A DNA stretch of 64,000 nt from Cristatella mucedo. Lineage: Eukaryota > Bryozoa > Phylactolaemata > Cristatellidae. Location: assembly GCA_009760855.2 (NCBI GenBank), contig WPIO01000167.1, positions 119,501 through 183,500 of the forward strand, in the 5' to 3' direction. Positions 48,070-59,905 of this stretch are shown here, one piece after another. The notes beneath the pieces are model-generated. The model ran no database searches. It had not been told where the DNA came from and saw nothing but the letters and a program-made list of their open reading frames with translations. Each line of letters starts with the position of its first letter. The first letter of the stretch is position 1. Position numbers and translations under genes: made by a program.

Positions 48070-49000
48070 ATGTAACGTAATGTATCTCAGTCTGTAACCC
48101 CACAAAGTCATAAAGACCATGTGGGTGTTACTGCAGGTGAGTTTTGAATAGCTCATTCACAGCCTAAGCTGCTTTCGGTACGCATTCGGTAGCCAACAGA
48201 CTTCGTCTCACGAAACAAAGAGAAAGTGGGAAGCATAGCAGAGTTAGGAGAGCAGTTGAGGTAGTGAGTAGTATAGAAGTAGCAGTTCAGGACCGCTGAA
48301 AAAGATGTGCCATAGTCGGCAGTTAGAGAGTAGATGTTGCATAAGAATTGTCGAAGCGAGTTCCACAGTCTAGGACCTGCAGAGCTAAAGCTTCTGTCGC
48401 CAACTGTATTTAAGCGGAGGAATGGAACAACTAATTTATTGTCCACACAGGACCTGAGGGCGCGAACAGGCTGAAACTGAGGCAGCAGTTCAGCTAGGTA
48501 TGAAGGAGCCAAGCCGTGGCGGGCCTTGTGGGTCAGCGTGAGAACTTTGGTCTGTATCCTTTGCTCAACCGGCAACCATCCTAGCTCTTTCAGCAGAGGC
48601 GACACGTGCTCAAACCGCTGGGACTTGAAGACCAGCCTTGCAGGCATATTCATATTCCGCTGTAGTGGCATAATAGCTTTCTTTATTAGCCCAGCCAAAA
48701 GGGAATTACAATGATCAAGCCGAGACAGAACTAAAGAGCTAATTAATTTTTTTAAAAGCCACTCTGGGAGACAGCTTCTAATCTTGCATAGGGATCGGAT
48801 GTGATGGCGATGGCTAGCTGTAGAGACAGTCTTTTGAATGAAGCTTTTGAAATTGATGCAGCTGTCGAACACGACTCCTAGATTACGAGCACGTGGTGAA
48901 GGTCGCACAATAGCTTCACCTATTAGAACAGCAAAGCCTTGTAATCCAGCCACACGCTTAGGGTGTCCTATGAGCAGCAATTCAGTTATATCGTCATTTG
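48070..49000 (-). mobile_element. LINE family A, 5'-truncated copy (reverse transcriptase C-terminal part)
   Basis: A frame of about 275 codons (48980-48153) carries the typical end of a CR1/L2/Rex-type LINE ORF2: ARNLGVVFDS, LVLSRLDHCNSLLAGL, LGWLPVEQRIQTKVLTL and GDRSFSSAGPRLWNSL. These follow the polymerase catalytic motif, which is missing because the copy is truncated. The 3' end on the minus strand runs into a short tail of ATTAC-type repeats near 48,065-48,090. The element sits in the virus relic and splits it. It is nearly frameshift-free, so it is younger than its surroundings. Confidence 0.85.
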
Positions 49001-49229
49001 ATTAAGACCTCAAGTCAACACGTCCACTTTTAGAAGTATTTCAAGCTCTCACCTCATCTGACACACCAGTTGTATCCCTGATAGGTCTAATTAATACACA
49101 ATTAGAAGCTTAAACAACCATCACACTTGAGAAAATTATAGGTGAAGCTTTTTTATTTGTATACGAATATGACACTGATAGATTTAAAAATGGAATTCAA
49201 TGCTTTAGGGATCATTATGATAAACATTA
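49001..49229. other. virus relic without recognised gene
   Basis: A plus-strand open stretch of about 30 codons ends at a TAA near 49,111, followed by about 30 further open codons. I recognise no family. Confidence 0.3.
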
Positions 49230-49785
49230 CTTCTGTTTCTTTACCTTTTTTTTTCGAAATAATTCTTTGCTGCAACATCACTTAGATTAACAGAATCTGC
49301 AACATTTGTTATTGAGTTACCTCTCATATTTATATTGGTTATTGATGGTAAGCTTATAGTAATAGATCTCGTTTCATTCCTCCAAATGTAACACAAAATT
49401 CATCCTTACAAACTATGGGATTTCCGTTGTCAGAATTCCAGGAAGTAGATGTTATAGCATGACTATTCATCTTTAAATCACCAGTCATTGTATCACCTCA
49501 GTTTTTAACATAATTATTTATCTGACTAACAATAACACCATCAGTAGGATTTACTCCTGTTCCGAGATTTGTAATGGGCTTACCACCAAGATTCAATGAT
49601 GTCCCAGAATAACAACACAATTAGCATATGCATAAGATTTTGTTACAGCATAACTAACATTAACAGGATCTGATAAATTTATAATTATATTTCAATTTGC
49701 ATTAGGATCTGATCGTATAATACCATTATTCTTTAAAACATATTCATCACTGTGAATTTTTGCACTAATCTATACAAAAATCTAT
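49230..49785 (-). pseudogene. fibre-like protein relic with phage/virus tail-fibre repeats
   Basis: Three segments in two frames show the repeat seen in many virus and phage fibre shafts, where ITN is followed by DPVN and then a KxYx ending. Examples are NLSDPVNVSYAVTKSYA, then GKPITNLGTGVNPTDGVIV, then GDTMTGDLKMNSHAITS, then GNSITNVADSVNLSDVAAKN. Such proteins form trimeric spikes that bind the host cell. Two in-frame TGA codons (one at 49498-49500, just before GDTMTG) and at least two frameshifts interrupt it. It lies downstream of the capsid genes on the same strand, as a late gene would. No fibre is visible in the plus-strand copy, which leaves the window first. Confidence 0.6.
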
Positions 49786-50531
49786 TTATACTTTACTTCT
49801 CACTAAAACTTCTCTAACTACTGGAACTATTCTTGCAAAAGTACCACAATGTTCTTCCTCTTCTATTACTTGTATATCTAGTTTCTTATTGTAATACTTT
49901 AAATCATAAACTTAACTTTATATTGTTAAATTAACCAGATTCACTTATTATATCAAATTCGAAATCAAAGTATTTCTTATCCTTAAGAAGATACCAAAAT
50001 AATGGTTCTCTAATTGGTAAATCAAAATCTCAATTGGTTGGCATTCGAACGTTACCTGCTGCCATGCAGTCTACAGGTATATCATTACAACTCAATCCTT
50101 CAACAATAATCTCAAGTTCAGAGTATAAACCTCTACCAAATGTTAGTATGTGTAATCCAAATAAGCAGTTTGCAAGAAGTTGTATTGGAATACACTCTTC
50201 AACTATTTTCCTGCTCCATAAACATTGTATCCCAATCAATGTATCACTATCTATTATTGCATGTGAAGAATAATGGCAAACTCCATCACCAGTAAAACAA
50301 TCATTTGCGTTATCAGTCTTTCTATCAAGTTTCATTTCTAGAAATTTAGCAGCAATTGTTTCCAAAACGTTACTAATAAAGTTTAGGTAATCTCATAGGA
50401 GGGTTATTAGCAAGATATTTTATGAGTTTTCTATTTGCAATTAGTTCTATATCACAATCCATTTGTGCACCAAAAACCATATCATTACCTAAAATGGAAT
50501 AAACTTTAGAACCATCAATATTGAATGACAT
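49786..50531 (-). pseudogene. unrecognised gene downstream of the capsid gene
   Basis: It begins with an ATG at 50531 (MSFNIDGSKVYSILGND), shows one frameshift near 50,374 and then runs open for more than 110 codons. A single TGA at 50030-50032 (RMPTN-TGA-DFDLP) is followed by another 33 sense codons to TAA at 49931. A further frame-shifted piece (VIEEEEHCGTFARIVPVV) reaches a stop at 49786. The protein is acidic with several Cys. Its place between the major-capsid-like gene and the fibre suggests a virion or late protein, but I recognise no family. Confidence 0.4.
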
Positions 50532-50575
50532 GGCTTTTTTTCACTCATCAGACCCTTATAAATTTTTTTACAGCT

Positions 50576-52172
50576 TTATATTCTGTTTATAAGTTTTTTA
50601 AATTGTGTTCCATTATAAACAGACGTTCCTTTACTACAAATAGAGTTAGATCGATTTCCATTTGACGTTGGTTCTGCAGTATTCTCACAGATAGTTATAT
50701 AGTGAAGAATTACTGTTGCAGAAGGAATTGCAGCTTGAGCACGAGCAGCCCCAAAAGCAGCAACAGCAAGAGCAGCAGAAAGAATCAAAATTTTGAACTC
50801 AACAGTTACATCAAATTTAGACGTTATTCTAAGTGGTTCATCGTTGTGTTTCAGATCAATAACATGCATAGGATAACGAGATAACAACTCAGGATAAGTT
50901 AAAGCCACAGGTTCTGTTACTTCATTCAATTCAAGGTATTGTTTTCCGAATGTAGTAAAAGAAGGATAAGAAATTGAAACAGTTCCATCTCTTAGATAAT
51001 TGCTTCTTGGAACAGTTGGATATCGTCCAGTTCCATTAGCAAGTACTGTTGCACTTTTAATATCACAATGATGGTATGTGCAAGGATTATCTATATAAGA
51101 TCCATATTTACCATAACTGTGTGCGGCTACAATTAACCACCTAACTTGATCGGTACTATTTCGTACAAAAATAGTTCCTTTGTATTTCATAACCTGGTGG
51201 AAATTAGCAAGAGTAATATTTCCACATCATCTAATGCTGTAGTTAAGTCTTAGTTTCTTTGATCTCTCACTTAAAATATCAGCCTCCATGAACATTTTCA
51301 ACAGGTACAACACATGGAACCATCAATCTCATTTCTGACATCATAATTCTGAATGCTTTCTCAGTACCATTTCCAGCAGCATCAGTAACACCTCTACTTT
51401 GTATTGCGTTAGCATCACCAGACACAGCAGTCATGATAGCCTCTAAATAATTTCCACCAACTCGAGTTAATTTGAGAGTAAACAAATTAATATAAAGAAA
51501 TGTATTAATATCAGCACAGAAACCAGACAATCATGATAGAGGTAATGACAAACTGAATGTACCTGTATTATCTGCAAGAACATTTGTTATTCCTCTCCAA
51601 TAAAAAAATCAAGATTTAAAGAAGATGCAGATGAAGCAGCAGGACTAGTATATGGATAACTAGCACGATAAACTTTATTAGAAGTAGGATTGAAAGACAT
51701 ATCACCAATTGAACTAGCTTCATCTTTTTCCCATCAAGTTGCAGGTCCTTCAGTTCTTTTGAAATTTTTTTGATCGCAAAGTAAACCTTTAAGTGTTGAA
51801 ACATTTCCAGTTGCTTGTTGATGTGTAACACTTTCTATTCCTACAGTATCAAGTCTATTCTTATTGAACTGAATATCCATGCACACGCATTGTTAACAAG
51901 ACCAGCAGCAAGATTTCTGTTAGGAGCACTGTAACCACCACTAGCAACAGTTTGAACTTGTAGTTGACCTTCAAGCAGTAGATAAGCATCAGAAAGAACA
52001 TAACACGTTTATTTTTCACGAGGAGCAAGGAATGTTACTAGTTTGTTGCAATGCTATCAGTTTCAATATCATTTGTTTGATAAAACTCACTACATTGATG
52101 GTCTTTAATACTGTAATTCGAAAAACTGGGATCACCCAATTCTAATATAATATCAATAGGAGCAATTTCCAT
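50576..52172 (-). pseudogene. major capsid protein-like gene, minus-strand copy (Polinton-type double jelly roll)
   Basis: The ATG is at 52172 (MEIAPIDIILELGDPSF) and the final stop at 50576. The order of recognisable pieces matches the family of Polinton and related virus major capsid proteins: an N-terminal ELGDPSFSNYSIKD segment, SDAYLLLEGQL, RTEGPAT, GTFSLSLPLS before a Cys-Ala-Asp helix, MSEMRLMVPCVVPV, then DQVRWLIVAAHSYGKYGSY with HHCDIKSATV, and a C-terminal ILHYITICE strand. The protein would build the icosahedral shell. Several frameshifts, TAG/TAA stops and at least three in-frame TGA codons interrupt it. A run of Ala codons near 50,790 is an extra insertion relative to the plus-strand copy. 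The family call is from recalled patterns. Confidence 0.65.
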
Positions 52173-52189
52173 TTCTTCTCTGCATGAAA

Positions 52190-52772
52190 AGCTAAAAATT
52201 ATTTTCTACTTTGAACAAATAATCCAGCTCCTATTTTTTCTCATTCCTCAAACATAACCACCAGGTCTACTTCAATGTACATAGCTTTCTCTTTGATTAC
52301 CTTTTCTATTTCTTTATAATCGTTTAGATTATTTTCCTTCAGAGTCACTGAATAGTCTCCTACATCTTGCTCTTCTTCTATCTATTCTCAACTACTTTTT
52401 ATAGATTTTGGTTTAATTTTTTCAAGCATAGCACGTTTAATCTCAAGATCCACCTCTTTAATCTTTTTATCATAATATTTTTCACTCTTTTGATTTTTTA
52501 GTTGATATTCAAGTTATTTTTTCCTTCTTTCTTTTTCAAGTTTATCACCCAATTCTCTACTTTTGTTAGCTTACTCTTGATCTATCTCTCCTTTCTTTTT
52601 GTAATTTAATAAGCTTTCCTTCATGATGCATTTCAACAACTTTGTCAGCGATGTTCATACTAAGACCTGTTAGCACAGTTATAAAAGGTGCTACTTTACC
52701 AACACCGTCAATTACTTTATCTAATACTCCTGATCCGTGATATTTACCGCCATGTATTCTACCAAGATACAT
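52190..52772 (-). pseudogene. small Gly-rich virion-protein-like gene, minus-strand copy
   Basis: The ATG at 52772 opens a frame of 68 codons: HGGKYHGSGVLDKVIDG, then a hydrophobic VGKVAPFITVLTGLSMNIA, then Lys-rich sequence. After a stop and frameshifts a charged, probably coiled-coil stretch and a Gly-containing end (SRPGGY) follow, matching the plus-strand copy. Small Gly-rich, amphipathic core or membrane-active proteins sit next to the capsid genes in adenoviruses and Polintons, so a similar role is inferred. Confidence 0.45.
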
Positions 52773-52799
52773 TCTTGCATAGCTACCGATTGCTCTATA

Positions 52800-53680
52800 T
52801 TACTTAAAAAATTTTAATGTTGCAACTACATCACAAATGATATTAACTTTACTTCCATTCTGATCTGTTGTACTAGTTTTAAAACTACTTATTGAATCTA
52901 TGTCACCGCATGTATGTAAGTACAATATATTTGGTATTTGTAGATCTATTTTATCACCAGGATGAATAACATAAATATCAATATTATATAAAGACGAAGA
53001 TTGTTGTTGATAACCTGGTATTTCTTCTACATAATTTTTAAATGAATGAACTAAATCACAATCAACACTAATCCATATCGTTTTTTTCTTATTTGGTAAC
53101 ACCATTTTATTTCATGCTTTATTGAGTCCAGAGTACTACATTGCTTTTTCTATAATTTCACAAGGAGTTCCACCTTCAAGACTAGCATCAAATACCCCTT
53201 GTTGATTTAAATATAAACCTAATGTATCACCAATTGAATTTTTAACACCACCAGCATTCATTCTAAGTACAAAAATACAATCTGGCGCTACTTGCATTAT
53301 TATTCTATCATCAGTATCAACACCAAATCTTATTCCTGTGCTATTTATTTTAGTACTATCGTAAAATATAAGGGGCTTTGCATCACTTAATGTGGTATTA
53401 TTTGTTGAAACCATTTTATGAGTGCCATAATATCCAGGAGATAATGTAATTGAACAGTTTGTTAAGCCTGTTAAGTTTGTTCTTTCCCGAAAAGTATCAT
53501 TTACTCATGCAACAACATTTGATACAACTTTATTTGCAAAGTAAATTCTACTATATCCAATCTAACTTTATTATAACCAGAGTTTAAACCAAGAATAACT
53601 GGTGGTACTCATGTTTCTGAATCGTAGCTAGTAGATCCAGGTAATCCTATGGACAGTCTTACACTATAATTCAACAATTT
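52800..53680 (-). pseudogene. second structural gene (P2), minus-strand copy
   Basis: Read leftward it gives LGLNSGYNKVRLDIVEFT, a frameshift, VNDTFRERTNLTG, SPGYYGTHKM, FGVDTDDRIIMQVAPD, EIIEKAM and the C-terminal block ending LKFFK and TAA at 52800. The plus-strand copy (60709-61559) shows the same blocks and ends with a stop at the same position, so the end is real. In-frame stops include TGA at 53609-53611 and 53112-53114, both opposite TGG in the other copy. It probably encodes a minor virion protein; no firm family. Confidence 0.5.
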
Positions 53681-54654
53681 CTATGACCAAAGTTATATGT
53701 TGTGAATTAAAATCGAATACTTTCATATTCTGATGAGTAACAGTAATTACAGTAATTACCACAAAAGAAATAGAATCACCAGTAGTATCATGATACTCAA
53801 TCGTATTTGGTTCATGTACTATTTCTCCCCATGGATATAAACTGTAAGCGAAGTTTCTTAGTACTTGTGTTTCAGTTCCATTTATAAAACTTGTTCCACT
53901 AGCAAGAAAATTACAATTTACAGGTATTATATTCAGATCAGAAACCAAAAACTTTGTTTTCAGAAATAAACTTAACATTGGTGTGAAACAACATTATTGG
54001 TTATACTTAAATACATTTTTTAAAAGTTTGAATCTGTTGTATTAGAAACACTAGTAAAACCGAGAACACTAAAAATTTAAGATTTACTAGCAAGAAATGT
54101 CCAACCAAAGGGCATTTAGTCCAAAAATTAGAAGTAGCATTATCAACTCTTGACTCAAATCTATCTGTAGTTGCACCTGATTGTGTAAAAGAGTTTTTAA
54201 TCATATCGATAATACCAATATTTACATAATCTAAAATAGCAGAGTAAATTCCAGGTTTTATTGTTAGTGTTTGTTCTGATCCACCAGAAACTTTCTAAAC
54301 AAAAGTATTGTTAAAATATTTAATATTTCTAATAGAGTTAGTTCCAACTAACTTCCGAAAATTTTAAAATTTTATTTCCTAGTAAATTTGCAACATCAAT
54401 AAATTTTTTTAAATGATTAGTAATGCCATTTAAATTAAATACATATCCTTCTTTACTTGATTGACTTGATTTTTTAATAATTTCAACACTTTTATATATT
54501 TCATTAGCATTTGTTGAAAAATCACTAATTTCTATACATCATATTAAATATATTTATCTCTGCACCAAAAGTCTTTGAAAATTATCAACACCCAGAGAGA
54601 TAATCAACAGCAGCACTAATTGAATTTACAACTACTTTATTTTGCAAGGTAATG
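53664..54654 (-). pseudogene. first structural gene (P1), minor-capsid/penton-like, minus-strand copy
   Basis: Segments read KEGYVFNLNGITNHLKK, VSGGSEQTLTIKPGIYSA, YVNIGIIDMIKNSFTQSGA, PFGWTFLASKS (shifted frame) and a C-terminal frame with FINGTETQVLRNFAYS, HEPNTIEYHDT and LVIEIVEL. The phrase LTIKPGIYSA, with a later VxITV strand and end, resembles the minor capsid (penton-type) protein of Polinton-like viruses. The stop at 53664-53666 is shared in position with the plus-strand copy (60698). The 5' part meets a LINE at 54,655, so the start is missing. Confidence 0.5.
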
Positions 54655-55967
54655 TATCTCCGTCTGTAACTCTACAAAGTCATAAAGACCATGTGGGTGT
54701 TACTGCAGGTGAGTTTTGTACAGCACACTCACAGCCTAAGCGGCTTTCGGAATGCATTAATCAGCCAACAGACTTTGTCTAATGCAACAAAGAGAATGTG
54801 GACAGCATTGCACAGTCACGAGAGCAGTTAAGGTAGTGAGTAGGATAGAAGTAGCAGCTCAGGACTGCTGAAAAGGATGTGCCATGGTCGGCAGTAGGAG
54901 AGTAGTAATCGTTGCGTAAGAATCGTGCGATCGAGTTCCTCATCTGGGACATGCAGAGCTAAAGCCTCTGTCGCCAACTGTCTTTAAGCAGAGGAAGGGA
55001 CAGCTAATTTATTGTCCACACCGGACCTGAGGGCGCGAACAGGCTGAAACTGATGCAGCAGTTCAGCTAGGTACTAAGGAGCCAAGCCGTGGCGGGCATT
55101 GTGGGTCAGCGTAAGAACTTTGCTCTGTATCCTTTGCTCAACGGTAACCATCCTAGCTCTTTCCGCAGAGGTGACACGTGCTCAAACCGCTGAGACTTAA
55201 AGACCAGCCTTGCAGCCATATTCATAGTCAGCACTAGTGGCATATTGGCTTTCTTTGGCTGCCCAGCAAAAAGGGAATTACAATAATCAAGCCGAGACAG
55301 AACTAAAGAGCTAGTTAAATTTTTTACAAGCCACTGTGGGAGACAGCTTCTAATCTTGGATAGGGATCGGATCTAATGGCTAGCTGTAGAGGTAGTCTTC
55401 TGAATAAAGCTTTTGAAATTGAGGAGCTGTCGAACACGACAACTAGATTACGAGAGCGTGGTGAAGGTCGCACAATAGCATCAGCTATTAGAACAGCAAA
55501 GCCTTTTAATCCAGCAACACGCTTAGGGTGGCGTATGAGCAGCAGTTTGGTTTTATCGTCATTTAATTTCAGGAAGTTTTCCGATATCCAGTATCAAATA
55601 TCGGCAAGGCAAGCATTCAGTTTCTCAGTTGCCACAGCAGATTCCGAGGGTTTGAATGACAAATACGACTGAGTGTCGTCAGCATAGAAGTGACATCCTA
55701 TTCCATGGGCCTTAATCACTTTCCCCAGAGGTTGGGTATAAATGGTGAACAGCAAGGGACCGAGTACAGACCATTGAGGGACTGCACCGGTGACCCTTCT
55801 TGTGTCTGAGACCTGACACCCACACGAGACGGATTGAACACGATCAGACAAGTATGATTTAAACCACGCCAGCGCTTCGTCTGCCAGACCGATCGTTGTT
55901 CTCAATCGTTCAATCAGAACTTTGTGATCAATAGTGTCGAAGGCAGCAAACAGATCTAGCAGAGCTC
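54655..55967 (-). mobile_element. LINE family A, second copy, with reverse transcriptase catalytic motif
   Basis: The frame 55905-55594 reads through RTTIGLADEALAWFKSYLSD, SVLGPLLFTIYTQPLG and the catalytic GCHFYADDTQSYLSFK. The remainder, with several indels, matches the copy at 48,070-49,000, including the 3' end next to the tail at 54,655-54,670. The left part of the polymerase is missing. The copy interrupts the 5' end of P1. Confidence 0.85.
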
Positions 55968-56400
55968 AAAGCAAAGGTACAACTGAGTGTCATCCCTTAG
56001 AAGTGAAAGACCAGATTGTACTTGGCACTGACATCAGCAAGAGGGAGAGTATAAACCATGAATACAAATGGACCTAGCACGGAGCCCTGATGTGCTCCAT
56101 ATTTCAGAGGTACTCCAGATAATCTTTGTCTATGCACGTCAATACTCTGGAGTCTCCCACTGAGATAAGACCTGAACCAGAGTAGAGCAGTGCCAGTGAT
56201 GCCCATGTGAGATGAGAGGTGCTCGAAATGAACTGTGTGATCGATGGTATCAAAATCTGCCAAAAGATCAAGCAAAACAAGCAGAGACACTCTACCCATG
56301 TCTGCATTCCCAAGTAGTTCGCTGTCTACCCTAAGCAATGATTACTCTGTGGAGGGATTAGCTCTAAAGCCAGACTGGAACTTACTAGCAAGGTATGCGG
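55968..56400 (-). mobile_element. LINE family B, 5' fragment of reverse transcriptase
   Basis: The frame 56338-55997 contains VSLLVLLDLLADFDTIDH, ALLWFRSYLSGRLQSIDV and HQGSVLGPFVFMVYTLPLAD, the fingers and palm of a LINE reverse transcriptase just before the YADD motif. It abuts an oppositely oriented piece of the same family at about 56,400. Confidence 0.75.
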
Positions 56401-57955
56401 TTTCGATACCATCGATGACAAAGTTCGTCTAGAGCACATCCTATCTTGCCTTGGCGTCACTAGCAGTGCTCTGCAGTGGTACAGTTCCTATCTCAGTGGG
56501 AGCCTCCAGAGTATTGACGTGAATGGACAAAGATCATCTGAGGTAGCTCTGAAATATAAGTTGCCTCAGGACTTAGCGCTAGGTCATGCGGATGACTCAG
56601 TTTCGCCTTTGCTTTATACCTTCCCAGTATCCGAGCACCTCTAATTCTCTCAACTCACTTGCTGCATGTATTGATGACATCCCCAAATGGATGGTAGCAA
56701 AATTTCTACAACAAGACGATGATAAAACTAACTTACTAGTTATGGGGAAACCCAGTATGTTTTGCAAATATGAAAGGCTGAGACTCAAAATTGGCTCTCC
56801 CAGCATATCTCCTGTTGAATCAGCTCGAACTCTAGGTGTCATATTCCAAAGCGACCTCTCTTTAGACGACAATATCAGCTCCACAGTCGAATCTGCCTAT
56901 TTTCAGCTTCATAACATTGCTAAAATGTGGGCTTGTTTAGGTAAGGATACCACATCTAAGTTGGTTCGTGAATTCGTGACATCCCGTCTCGACTTCTGCA
57001 ACTCGCTGCCTACCAACCTACCAACATGTGCGATCAGGTGATGGCAACTGGTGCAAAACTCGGCAGCAAGGCTTTTCTTTCGTGAGCGTCGATGTTGCCA
57101 CATTACACCACTTCTCGTCGACCTGCACTGGCTACCAGTCAAGCAACGGATCGACTTCAAGTTTTATAGCTCACTTTTAGGTCACTTCATTCTTTGGCTC
57201 CAGCCTATCTCTCAGATATACTCTCCCATCAGGCCAAGCATCGTACCACCTGTCTTTGGAATCCAATAGTCTACAAATACCTCGCACAAACCTCAAATCC
57301 TTTGGAGACCATGCATTCCACAATTCTTACGCAACAACATCTACTCTCCAACTGCTGACTATGGCACATCTTTTTCAGCGGTCTTGGGCTGCTACTTCTA
57401 TGCTACTCACTACCTCAACTGCTCTCCTGACTCTGCTATGCTTCCCACCTTCTCTTTGTTGCGTGAGACGAAGTCTGTTGGCTACGGAATGCATACCGAA
57501 AGCCGCTTAGGCTGCGAGTGTGCTATACAAAGCACTCCGTCGTAACACCCACATGGTCTTTATGACTTTGCGGAGTTACTGACGGAGATACATTAGTTCG
57601 TAAGCTTCCAAAGCCCGGAACTCCCTCCCGACCAGTGTCAGGACATTCCCTTACCTGACCGCATTTATAAAAAAACTTAATTGCACACCGGTTTAGGACG
57701 GCATTTAGTGGGTCCCTGTGATTCGTCCTTCAAGTGCTTATGTGTGCTAACACTGTGCATGCTGCCACTAGCCACATTTGTATGCTGACCCTATGCATGC
57801 CATCCATGATCATATCATTCATTTTGTTTGTTGATTAAGCATGATATTACTCAACATTTAGTTGCTCATCCCCTTCACAGCAAATGTTAAGCGCCTAGAG
57901 ATAGAACGAGTTCTCTGAGGGTGCTTTATCAAGTGCATTATTAATAGTATTATTA
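56401..57955 (+). mobile_element. LINE family B, plus-strand copy with a nested family A insert
   Basis: It starts inside the polymerase (FDTIDDKVRLEHIL) and continues with LQWYSSYLSGSLQSIDV, a decayed HADDSVSP in place of YADD, SARTLGVIFQSDLSLDD, VTSRLDFCNSL and LHWLPVKQRIDFK. The 3' tail is an (ATT)n run at 57,936-57,960. Inside it, 57,318-57,592 is the 3' end of a family A element in the same orientation (compare 48,080-48,350 reversed), so family A inserted into family B. Confidence 0.8.
57318..57592 (+). mobile_element. nested 3' fragment of LINE family A
   Basis: The sequence from cacaattcttacgcaac to ggagatacatta matches the end of family A. The flanking family B sequence resumes after catt, which may be a short target duplication (gcatt left, acatt right). 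Family A was therefore active after family B in this locus. Confidence 0.75.
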
Positions 57956-57959
57956 TTAT

Positions 57960-58834
57960 TAATACAAGAGACGGACTAGAACATGAATTAAATGCACGTG
58001 CATTAGAGAAATCAACTGATAATTCAGGTAATGTTCTTATTGCTAAACCTAATAAAGTTGGGCCAAAAATTGCAATCCAAATGAAGAATAAAGAGCAGTT
58101 GAAAAAATATTTGAAAGTAAAGAACCTGTAGAAATTTCTAATAGAGTAGATAAATTATCTGAAGACATTATATTCGGTTCTCGCGAAAGAGCAATTAGAA
58201 CACTAAATCAAGCAAAGACTTTTGCAGCTAATCAAGAAATACACGATTCCCTTGAGAAACTTCAGAAACAAGCAAATCAACAATTTGATGGTAATCTGAG
58301 TACTGGCACGCTAGTAACAAGGGGGCTTTAATAAAAGAATTTAATCAGAGTGAACCTAAGGTTGCAATCGGTAATGATCGTAAACAAGATTTGCCTAATA
58401 TTATTGAAACAAAAAATGGAAGAGGAAGAATATCTACTTAAATAAAAGAAACTATAGGAAATCTTGATGACAATAATATTTAAATGAGTCTTTTTAATAT
58501 CTTTCTAAAATGAAATGAGAAAAAAGAACAGAAAAAACAACTAGTATAATACTAAGCAAAAACAAGTGAACAAACTGACCAAGAAACAAAACTAGTACCA
58601 CTAATTGTAAGTAGTGATAAATAAGTGTTTGACAAAATTGATCTGTGGCTACGTGAGCTCGTTGCTGGAAATACAGGATTAGAATATTTAATCAGTGCTG
58701 CTGTTAATTTTCTTGTTAAGTCTAGGAAAGTTCCAAAGTGTTATGTTGCAAAGGTAAATAAACTTTTGTATGACATATAGAAATGATTTTACTTTCGAAA
58801 ATTGCACAAGACATATTCAAAGTGTGTTGAAGGA
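57960..58834 (+). pseudogene. virus relic upstream of P1, unrecognised
   Basis: Charged, probably helical frames: TRDGLEHELNARALEKS, then shifted to VEKIFESKEPVEISNRVDKL and QKQANQQFDGNLSTG. Next is a short Lys-rich frame beginning at an ATG near 58,484 with an internal TGA (MSLFNIFLK-TGA-NEKK), then FDKIDLWLRELVAGNTGLEYL and ISAAVNFLVKSRKVPK. The last piece also appears at the broken start of the minus-strand copy (54,600-54,650), which ties this stretch to the capsid module. A LINE interrupts it at about 58,835. Confidence 0.4.
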
Positions 58835-59905
58835 CTTATTGATCCCTCCTAGCCTTCGAGCACCTCAAATTCTCTAAACTCACAAGCTGCATGCATTCAT
58901 GACATCCGCACATGCATGGCAGCAAATGTTCTAAAACTTAACGATGATAAAACTAACTTACTAGTTATGGGCAAACCCAGTGTGATCCAGAGATTGGAAA
59001 GGCTGACTCTCAAAATTGGCTCTGAAAGCATATCTTTAGTTGAATCAGCTTGAAATCTAGGTGTCATATTCCGAGGCGACCTCTCGTTAGACGACCATAT
59101 CAGCTCCACAGTCAAATCCGCCTATTTTCAGCTTCATGACATTGCTAAAATTTGGGCTTCTTTAGATAAAGATACCACGTCCAAGTTAGTCCATGCATTC
59201 GTGACATCCCGTCTCGACTTCTGCAACTCACTGCTTACTGGCCTAACAGCATGTGCAATCAGGCGATTGCAGCTGGTGCAAAACTGTGCAGCTAGGCTTG
59301 TCTGTAGTGAGCCTCGCAATTGCCAAATTACTCCACTTCTCGCCGACCTGCACTGGCTACCAGTCAAGCAACGGATTGACTTCAAGGTTTTGTCGCTCAC
59401 TTTTAGATCCCTTCATTCTAGGGCTCTAGCCTATCTGTCAGATATACTACCCCATCAGGCCAAGCATCGTACCACCCGTTTTTTGCAATCCAACAGTCTA
59501 GAAATACCTCATACAAACCTTAAATCCTTTGGAGACGGTGCATTTAGTTCATATACTTCCAAAGCCTTGAACTTTCTTCTGACCTGAGTCAGAAAGTCCC
59601 CTGACCAGACCACATTTAAAAGGAACCTAAAAACACACCTATTTAGGACAGCATTTAGTGGGTCCCTGTGATTCGTCCTTGATGTGCTTGTGGGTGCTGA
59701 CACTGTGCATGCTGCCAATAACCACATTTGCATGCCGACCCTGTGCATGTCACCCCTAACCATATTATTCATTTCGTTTGTTTTTTAAGCATGATTTTAC
59801 TTACCATTCAATTGCATTTCACTTTACAGCAAACGTAAAGCACATAGAGAGAGATTAAGTTCTCTGAGGGTGCTTCATCAAGTGAATTATTATTATTATT
59901 ATAAA
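58835..59905 (+). mobile_element. LINE family B, second plus-strand copy
   Basis: It is 5'-truncated and starts in the post-catalytic region. It includes LDFCNSLLTGLTACAIRRLQ, LHWLPVKQRIDFKVLSLTF and a 3' tail of ATT repeats at 59,885-59,902. Aligning it with the copy at 56,600-57,955 reveals the nested insert there. Confidence 0.8.

Noticed and set aside
55376-55672. Plus-strand frame of 98 codons in the LINE
   Set aside because: It is antisense to the reverse transcriptase of family A.
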